Origin: Halonotius sp046719765
GTDB lineage: Archaea; Halobacteriota; Halobacteria; Halobacteriales; Haloferacaceae
Length of the DNA stretch: 64,000 nucleotides
Assembly: GCF_046719765.1 (NCBI RefSeq)
Contig: NZ_JABEBY010000005.1
Location: 1-64,000, forward strand
Reading direction: 5' to 3'
The position numbers and the translations under genes are program-made. Under the pieces are notes generated by a model that was not told where the DNA came from, searched no databases, and saw only the letters and a program-made list of their open reading frames with translations. The stretch's first letter is position 1. Every line of letters starts with the position of its first letter. Of this stretch, positions 59,687 to 64,000 are shown one piece after another.

Positions 59687-59932
59687 ATGGGCACGAAATC
59701 AGTCCGCCTCGATGAAGAGGTCTACGAGCGGATCGCGGCCCACAAACGTGACGACGAGACGTTTTCGGAGGCGATCGATCGGCTCACCAGCGACTACTCC
59801 CTGCTGGCGTTCGCGGGCGATGCCTCGGCCGCCGAGGCTGACCAGCACCGCGACCTCCTCGCCGAGGCCAACGCGACCGCACGCGAAGACCGGCGCGAAC
59901 GACTCCAGCGACTCGGCGTCGACACCGAATGA
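59687..59932 (+). CDS. VapB family antitoxin, toxin lost
   Basis: An 81-aa protein starting MGTKSVRLDEEVYERIAAH with DETFSEAIDRLTSDYSLLAF, typical of archaeal VapB (PF02697). Its TGA overlaps an ATG as ATGA, the usual VapB-VapC junction, and the next codons read M-I-L as in many VapC starts, but a stop follows after one more codon (ATGATCCTCTCTTGA). The toxin gene has therefore been deleted. ATG at 59687 is preferred to the upstream ATG at 59660. Confidence 0.8.
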   Translation: MGTKSVRLDEEVYERIAAHKRDDETFSEAIDRLTSDYSLLAFAGDASAAEADQHRDLLAEANATAREDRRERLQRLGVDTE

Positions 59933-59996
59933 TCCTCTCTTGACCGAATCGCCCGGAGCCAAGGTTCAGGCATATAGCCACGTAAAGCATGCGTAT

Positions 59997-60293
59997 ATGT
60001 CAGAAACCGATTCCGCAGACGGCCCCGACGATCCGGAAACCGTACAGATCAATCTCCGGCTCAGTAAGGCGTTTCTCGACGATATCGACACGACATGGAA
60101 AGAGGAGGGGTTCAACTCCAGAAGCGAGTTCCTCCGGTATGCCGCCCGCGATGCGGTGAAACACCCTGCCTTCTCGCGGGAAGGGTGGAAACAGATCGCG
60201 GCGAGCGAACACGATCTCCGATCCGGTGACGCCGAACTCGTCTCCCGTGAGGAGGTCGTTGAGATGATGGATCAAGACGACCATGAGCACTGA
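59997..60293 (+). CDS. ribbon-helix-helix (CopG/ParD-like) protein
   Basis: A 98-aa protein with the RHH core VQINLRLSKAFLDDIDTTWKEEGFNSRSEFLRYAARDAV and an acidic C-terminus. It resembles haloarchaeal CopG-type transcriptional regulators and ParD-like antitoxins. No toxin gene follows; the next gene is convergent. The long open frame that begins upstream at 59538 is out of frame with vapB and not coding before 59997. Confidence 0.78.
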   Translation: MSETDSADGPDDPETVQINLRLSKAFLDDIDTTWKEEGFNSRSEFLRYAARDAVKHPAFSREGWKQIAASEHDLRSGDAELVSREEVVEMMDQDDHEH

Positions 60294-60324
60294 CGGCTGG
60301 CGGTCACGCTAAATCGATCTCGCC

Positions 60325-62181
60325 TCAGTCGTGCGGATGAAACCGACCAACCGCTTTCTTCACCGCGGCGGAATCGCCGAGGAACGTGATCCGGTCGCCA
60401 TACTCGATGGTTTCGTCGGCATCGGGCACGTGGGCGTCCTCGCCGCGGCCGATCTCGGCGATGAGACAGCCGCCGGGGATCTCGTCGGTGAGCTCCCGAA
60501 TCGATTTGCCGGCGATGTGTTCGGCGGTCATCTCGATCTCGATGATATCGTGGGCGTCACCGAGATCGTTCATCCAGCGAGCCAGTGCCGGCCGCTCGAT
60601 CTGGTTGTCCAACGCGTAGGCGGCCGCCTGTGGTTCGTCGACAGCACCGACGCCGAGGGCTTCGAACTGCTCGACATTGTCGGGGTTGTTGACCCTTGCG
60701 TACACATCGTCAAGGCCGAACTTCGTCATCGCCGTCTGACAGACGAGCAGGTTGATATCGTCGTCGCCGGTGGCGGCAACGAGGCCCTTCGCTTCGTCGA
60801 TGCCAGCTTTTGTGAGGGTGGCGGCGTCGGTGCCGTCGCCGCAGACGACTTGGAACCCTTCCTCGCGGGCAGTCTCACAGTTGGCTTCGTCGATGTCGAC
60901 GAGCACAACGAACTCGTTTCGACTCTCCAGTTGGGTGGCGAGCGACCGGCCGACCCGGCCGCTGCCGACGATTATCATGCGCATTGGTGTCACTCCGAGT
61001 GCGTCGCCGATCTGTCGGGCAAAGCCCGCCTCGATGGCGTCGGTCGCAAAGATAACGATGAAAACGGCACCGAGCAGCGTGGCCGCGGCGGCCTCGTCGC
61101 CGCCGGCAGCGAGTTCGATCCCGAACAGCGTCGCCACGCTCGCCGGGATGATCCCTCGTGGCCCGACCGCCGACAGGAAGAGCCGTTCCGGCCGGGTGAA
61201 CTGCTCGATGCCGGCCGTCGAAATGAACGCGACCAGCGGCCGAAGCACCAGCATGATCACGGCCACGAGGGCGACCCCGGCCAGCCCCAGTCCGGCGACG
61301 GCCTCGACATCAACCAACGCCGCCAGCGAGACGAAGACGAAGGCGAGCAACAGCAGCGTCATGTCCTCGGTGAACGACTCGATGGTCTCCCGATGGGGGA
61401 TCTCGACGTTGGCGAGGACGAGCCCGGCGGTTGCGACCGCCGCGACCCCCGCTTCCGCGGAGACCGTGTCGGCGACGCCGTAGGCACCGATGGCCGCCAG
61501 CAGGACGGTAAACCGCGCCGCCCGGGTGCCGTCGCCCGGCAGCAGCTCCTCGCGGAGCAGATAGTAGGTCGCCCCGGCAGCCAGCAGCCCGCTGGCGACG
61601 CCGACCCCGAGCCGTTCGGCAAAGGCGACGACCGTGTTCGGCCCGAAGGCCTCCCGCAGCAGGATCTCCTCGAAGATGACGACCGCGAGGATCGCCGCGG
61701 TCACGTCGTTGACGATCCCCTCGGTTTCGAGGGCCGCCGAGACGTGCGGCCGGAGCCGGACGACGGTGACGATCGGCGTGATGACCGTCGGGCCGGTTGC
61801 GACGAGCAGCGCGCCGATGAGGAAGGCGAGATCCCACGCCGTGCCGGTCAGCAGGCGGACGGTCACGGCCGTCCCGACCAGCGTGATCAGCGCGCCGATC
61901 GTCACCAAGCGCAGGGAGGCGGTTTCCGCGGCGCGGATGCGGTCGAGCCGCAGCGCGAAGGCCCCGTCGAAGACGATGACCGCCACGCTGAGGCCGACGA
62001 CCGTCGTCAACCCGGCGCCGAACGTTTCGAGGCTGATCAGCCCGATCCCGACCTCGCCGAGGAGCAGCCCGCCACCCAGATAGAAGATGACACTCGGCAC
62101 GCGCAGCCGACCGCCGAGCAGCTGGCCGGCGATCCCGACCGCGAAGATGGCAACGACTGTCAGCAGCAGGCTGTCGGCCAC
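60325..62181 (-). CDS. cation:proton antiporter with RCK domain (CPA family)
   Basis: A 618-aa protein with about 12 membrane helices of the NhaP/Kef type (TEGIVNDVTAAILAVVIFEE with the Asn-Asp pair; FLSAVGPRGIIPASVATLF). A TrkA-N domain (MIIVGSGRVGRSLATQLESRNE, residues about 400-510) and a TrkA-C domain (IEIEMTAEHIAGKSIRELTDE) follow. It exchanges Na+ or K+ for H+ under control of a nucleotide or redox signal sensed by the RCK part. Confidence 0.92.
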   Translation of the reverse strand: MADSLLLTVVAIFAVGIAGQLLGGRLRVPSVIFYLGGGLLLGEVGIGLISLETFGAGLTTVVGLSVAVIVFDGAFALRLDRIRAAETASLRLVTIGALITLVGTAVTVRLLTGTAWDLAFLIGALLVATGPTVITPIVTVVRLRPHVSAALETEGIVNDVTAAILAVVIFEEILLREAFGPNTVVAFAERLGVGVASGLLAAGATYYLLREELLPGDGTRAARFTVLLAAIGAYGVADTVSAEAGVAAVATAGLVLANVEIPHRETIESFTEDMTLLLLAFVFVSLAALVDVEAVAGLGLAGVALVAVIMLVLRPLVAFISTAGIEQFTRPERLFLSAVGPRGIIPASVATLFGIELAAGGDEAAAATLLGAVFIVIFATDAIEAGFARQIGDALGVTPMRMIIVGSGRVGRSLATQLESRNEFVVLVDIDEANCETAREEGFQVVCGDGTDAATLTKAGIDEAKGLVAATGDDDINLLVCQTAMTKFGLDDVYARVNNPDNVEQFEALGVGAVDEPQAAAYALDNQIERPALARWMNDLGDAHDIIEIEMTAEHIAGKSIRELTDEIPGGCLIAEIGRGEDAHVPDADETIEYGDRITFLGDSAAVKKAVGRFHPHD

Positions 62182-62257
62182 ACTACCCAGTTCGGCCGTG
62201 GCGTCAAAACTGTTCGCGGTCAGCGAGGACTATCGGCGGAGGACAGAACCGAGCCGA

Positions 62258-62395
62258 TCAGGCCGTATCCGACTCAGGATTATTGGCGCGTCGGTAGGAA
62301 CCAACCATCTTCCAGAGCGTGTCGCTGATGTCTGCGTCAAGCGATTCGGCTTCGAGCTGTCGGTACAGGTCGTCGGAAACGGTGATCTGGGGCAT
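62258..62395 (-). CDS. 45-aa antitoxin-like small protein
   Basis: A short frame MPQITVSDDLYRQLEAES followed by LDADISDTLWKMVGSYRRA, with a ribbon-helix-helix-like first half (QITVSDDLYRQL). A decayed copy lies at 59531-59638, so this is a mobile or duplicated family. No toxin partner is adjacent. ATG at 62395 is chosen because upstream codons are not protein-like. Confidence 0.65.
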   Translation of the reverse strand: MPQITVSDDLYRQLEAESLDADISDTLWKMVGSYRRANNPESDTA

Positions 62396-62456
62396 CACCA
62401 GCACATTGCGGCGACAGGGGTATAAATTTACTGGAAGTACAAATCGAGTTAATTTC

Positions 62457-63035
62457 TCACCGGTCGGTGAGCCGGGCGGCGAATTCGAGAACCCCAGCCC
62501 GGCCGTGGTCGTCGCGGCGCGCCCGGAGTCGACCATCATCGTCGACCGCGAGATCGAACCGATCGGCGACGGTGTCGACAGCGGTCTCGAATCGCTGTCG
62601 CGTTGCCGCCGGCAGCGCGTCGAGGGACTCCCGCCGGCCGCCGTCGGTCGCCATCGTGGTCGACGCCGAATCGGTGCCGGCGGCGGCGCGATACAGTCTC
62701 ACCTCGACCGCATCGGTCATCGTCTCGGTCTGCAGCAGTCGGATCACGGTCGTCGAATCCCGGTAGATCGTCGTCTCCGGGTCGGGGAGCCGGGGCGGAA
62801 TCGACACCTCGTCGGTCGCTGCGTCGGCCGTTGTCGACTCGGCTGGTGGTGTCTCGATCGATGTCGCCGGAGTCGTCGCTGATTCCGTGCTCGGTGGTGA
62901 CGTGTCGGTGTCGCGCGCTCGCTCGGCGGTCGCCAGCGAGTCCGCAAGTGGATCGGTACCGTCTGCAGTTGTCGTGTCGGTCGTCGTTGACGCACCGCTT
63001 GGGTTTTCTGTCGGTTGGCGTGTGGTCGCGTTCAT
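62457..63035 (-). CDS. hypothetical haloarchaeal protein
   Basis: A 192-aa protein with a Thr/Ser/Ala/Pro-rich disordered N-terminal half (about 85 residues) and a folded C-terminal half (TTVIRLLQTETMTDAVEVRLYRAA...RFETAVDTVADRFDLAVDDDG). No family is recognised. Its place next to cheW and a transducer gene on the same strand suggests a chemotaxis or signalling link, but that is inference. Confidence 0.6.
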   Translation of the reverse strand: MNATTRQPTENPSGASTTTDTTTADGTDPLADSLATAERARDTDTSPPSTESATTPATSIETPPAESTTADAATDEVSIPPRLPDPETTIYRDSTTVIRLLQTETMTDAVEVRLYRAAAGTDSASTTMATDGGRRESLDALPAATRQRFETAVDTVADRFDLAVDDDGRLRARRDDHGRAGVLEFAARLTDR

Positions 63036-63090
63036 GAGTATGAATGAAAGGGAGTGTGGTGAATCGCGTGTCAGCAGGGTCGGGGTCGTC

Positions 63091-63534
63091 TCAGGCGGTC
63101 AGTTCATGTGGATCGAGCCACAGGGTGAAGCTGTCATCCTCGTCGTCTTTCAGGAAGCCCCGGAGAAACGGGCTGTCGGTGACGCTGCCGGCATCGAGCG
63201 CGTCGCCGGCAACCTCGCTGACCTCTCGTACCTCCTCGACGAGCCAGCCGACCGGCGACTCGGTGCCGAGGGCGTCGGCATCGAGGACGATGATCCGCTC
63301 GGTTGCCTCGCCGCCGTCGGTCAGCAGCTGCCCGGTGTCGACCTCCAGCAGCGTGCTGGGGTCGACGATCGTGGTCGTCTCTCCGCGAAGGTCGGTCACA
63401 CCCTCGACGTGGGCCTCGGTGTTCGGCACCGATCGCACCGTATCGCCGCCGACGATCTCGGCGACGTAATCGATCGGGACGCAGTACTCCTCCTCGCCCA
63501 GCGTGAACGTGAGTACCTGTGTGGTGTCGCTCAT
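63091..63534 (-). CDS. cheW: chemotaxis coupling protein CheW
   Basis: A 147-aa single CheW domain: LTFTLGEEEYCVPIDYVAEIVGG at the start, VEGVTDLRGETTTIVDPSTLL in the middle and the SPVGWLVEEVREVSEV strand pair. It links transducers to the kinase CheA. It follows the transducer gene by 9 nt on the same strand, so they are co-transcribed. Confidence 0.93.
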   Translation of the reverse strand: MSDTTQVLTFTLGEEEYCVPIDYVAEIVGGDTVRSVPNTEAHVEGVTDLRGETTTIVDPSTLLEVDTGQLLTDGGEATERIIVLDADALGTESPVGWLVEEVREVSEVAGDALDAGSVTDSPFLRGFLKDDEDDSFTLWLDPHELTA

Positions 63535-63543
63535 ACTTCCTCC

Positions 63544-64000
63544 TTAGTTGCGGCTGGCCTCGAAGTCGACGGTGTACTCCTCGCTGACCGCCTCGACGTG
63601 GGTGGCGATCTCGCTGACCATGCTGGTCTGTTCTTGGCTGGCCGCGGCAAGCTCGTCCATCTCGTCGGCCAGCAGCCGGGCGTTGTCGTTGGCGTCGTCG
63701 GTCATCGCGGCGATCTCCTCGGTGCTGGCGGCCTGCTCGTCGGTCGCGTCGGCAACCTCCTTGATGCCGGCGTTGATCTCGCCGACCGCGTCGCCGATCC
63801 GGTCGAGGCTCTCGATGGCGGTGTCGACCTTGCCGAGGCCGTCCTCGATCTGCTCGTTGGCCTCGTCGATGCTTGCGACCGTTTCGTCGGTGTTGTTCTT
63901 GATCCGGTTGGCCATCTCCTCGATGTCGACAGCCTGCTCTTGGGTCTCCTCGGCGAGCGTTTTGATCTCGTCGGCGACAACCGCAAAGCCGTCGCCGGCA
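63544..64000 (-). CDS. methyl-accepting chemotaxis transducer, C-terminal part (truncated by window edge)
   Basis: The last 151 or so codons of a transducer. The visible part begins just after the signalling tip (AGDGFAVVADEIKTLAEET) and is a long coiled coil with heptads and an Ala/Glu/Gln-rich methylation helix (TDEQAASTEEIAAMTDDANDN). The tail ends DFEASRN. The ligand domain and any membrane segments lie beyond position 64000. It is upstream of and co-directional with cheW. Confidence 0.93.
   Translation of the reverse strand, partial: AGDGFAVVADEIKTLAEETQEQAVDIEEMANRIKNNTDETVASIDEANEQIEDGLGKVDTAIESLDRIGDAVGEINAGIKEVADATDEQAASTEEIAAMTDDANDNARLLADEMDELAAASQEQTSMVSEIATHVEAVSEEYTVDFEASRN

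Noticed and set aside
59538..59996. Plus-strand frame running into the ribbon-helix-helix gene
   Set aside because: It overlaps vapB in another frame and the decayed gene on the other strand; only the part from 59997 looks coding.

Overview
The window is a stretch of haloarchaeal (class Halobacteria) chromosome. Proteins are strongly acidic, G+C is high, and many genes have a TATA-like element about 25 nt before the start codon, as expected for leaderless transcripts. The marker genes are archaeal: Orc1/Cdc6, CetZ, transcription factor S, coenzyme F420 genes cofC/cofG/cofH, a short histone-fold protein, and many small haloarchaea-only families. I cannot fix the genus from sequence alone; Halorubrum- or Halohasta-like organisms would fit.

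Layout. 0-5.6 kb: serine and pentose metabolism (serA, rpiA), a GIY-YIG protein, a histone-fold protein, an Orc1/Cdc6 and a PurU-type formyl-THF deformylase. 5.6-10.3 kb: a JAMM-like protease, then a solute symporter, an AbrB-PhoU regulator and an agmatinase-family enzyme. 10.3-17.3 kb: purC, the F420 genes cofH, cofG and cofC, the tubulin cetZ and a Rossmann epimerase. 17.3-22.2 kb: tmk, TrkA/RAM-domain proteins, a tRNA-Leu(UAA) with a degenerate copy of its 3' end nearby, a putative structured RNA, a [3Fe-4S]-type ferredoxin and a TrpD-like protein.

22.2-33.9 kb is the most distinctive part. Four near-perfect TTTAGG-N4-CCTAAA palindromes and one imperfect copy, all DtxR/IdeR-like, sit on promoters of a compact set of genes. 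These encode a GMC flavoprotein oxidoreductase with its small subunit, a dolichyl-phosphate-type GT2, a ferric-iron binding protein coupled to a GT-C membrane glycosyltransferase, an RGP-type (UDP-arabinopyranose mutase-like) protein and a YbhN-type membrane protein. A ferric ABC permease and an NDP-sugar epimerase flank them. The set reads as a metal-responsive surface-glycan or chelator-plus-uptake system.

33.9-46.2 kb: an aspartoacylase-family hydrolase, small haloarchaeal proteins, a PIN/UPF0175 toxin-antitoxin pair, hsp20-ubiB, two tandem moeA genes (the second fused to a periplasmic-binding-like domain) and a Rieske protein. 46.3-58.3 kb: PEP carboxylase, a secreted low-complexity protein, pyrG-guaA(b), a K+ channel with RCK domains, a beta-RFAP-synthase-like GHMP protein, a RecA-fold HTR-like protein and TFS.

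58.3-60.3 kb is a small A+T-rich accessory pocket. A recent IS6-family insertion with an 8-bp target duplication splits a small membrane-protein gene. Next to it are a decayed paralogue of a 45-aa gene found 2.8 kb away, a VapB antitoxin whose VapC is lost, and an orphan ribbon-helix-helix protein. 60.3-64 kb: a Na+/H+ antiporter with RCK domains, then chemotaxis genes (cheW and the end of a transducer) running off the window.
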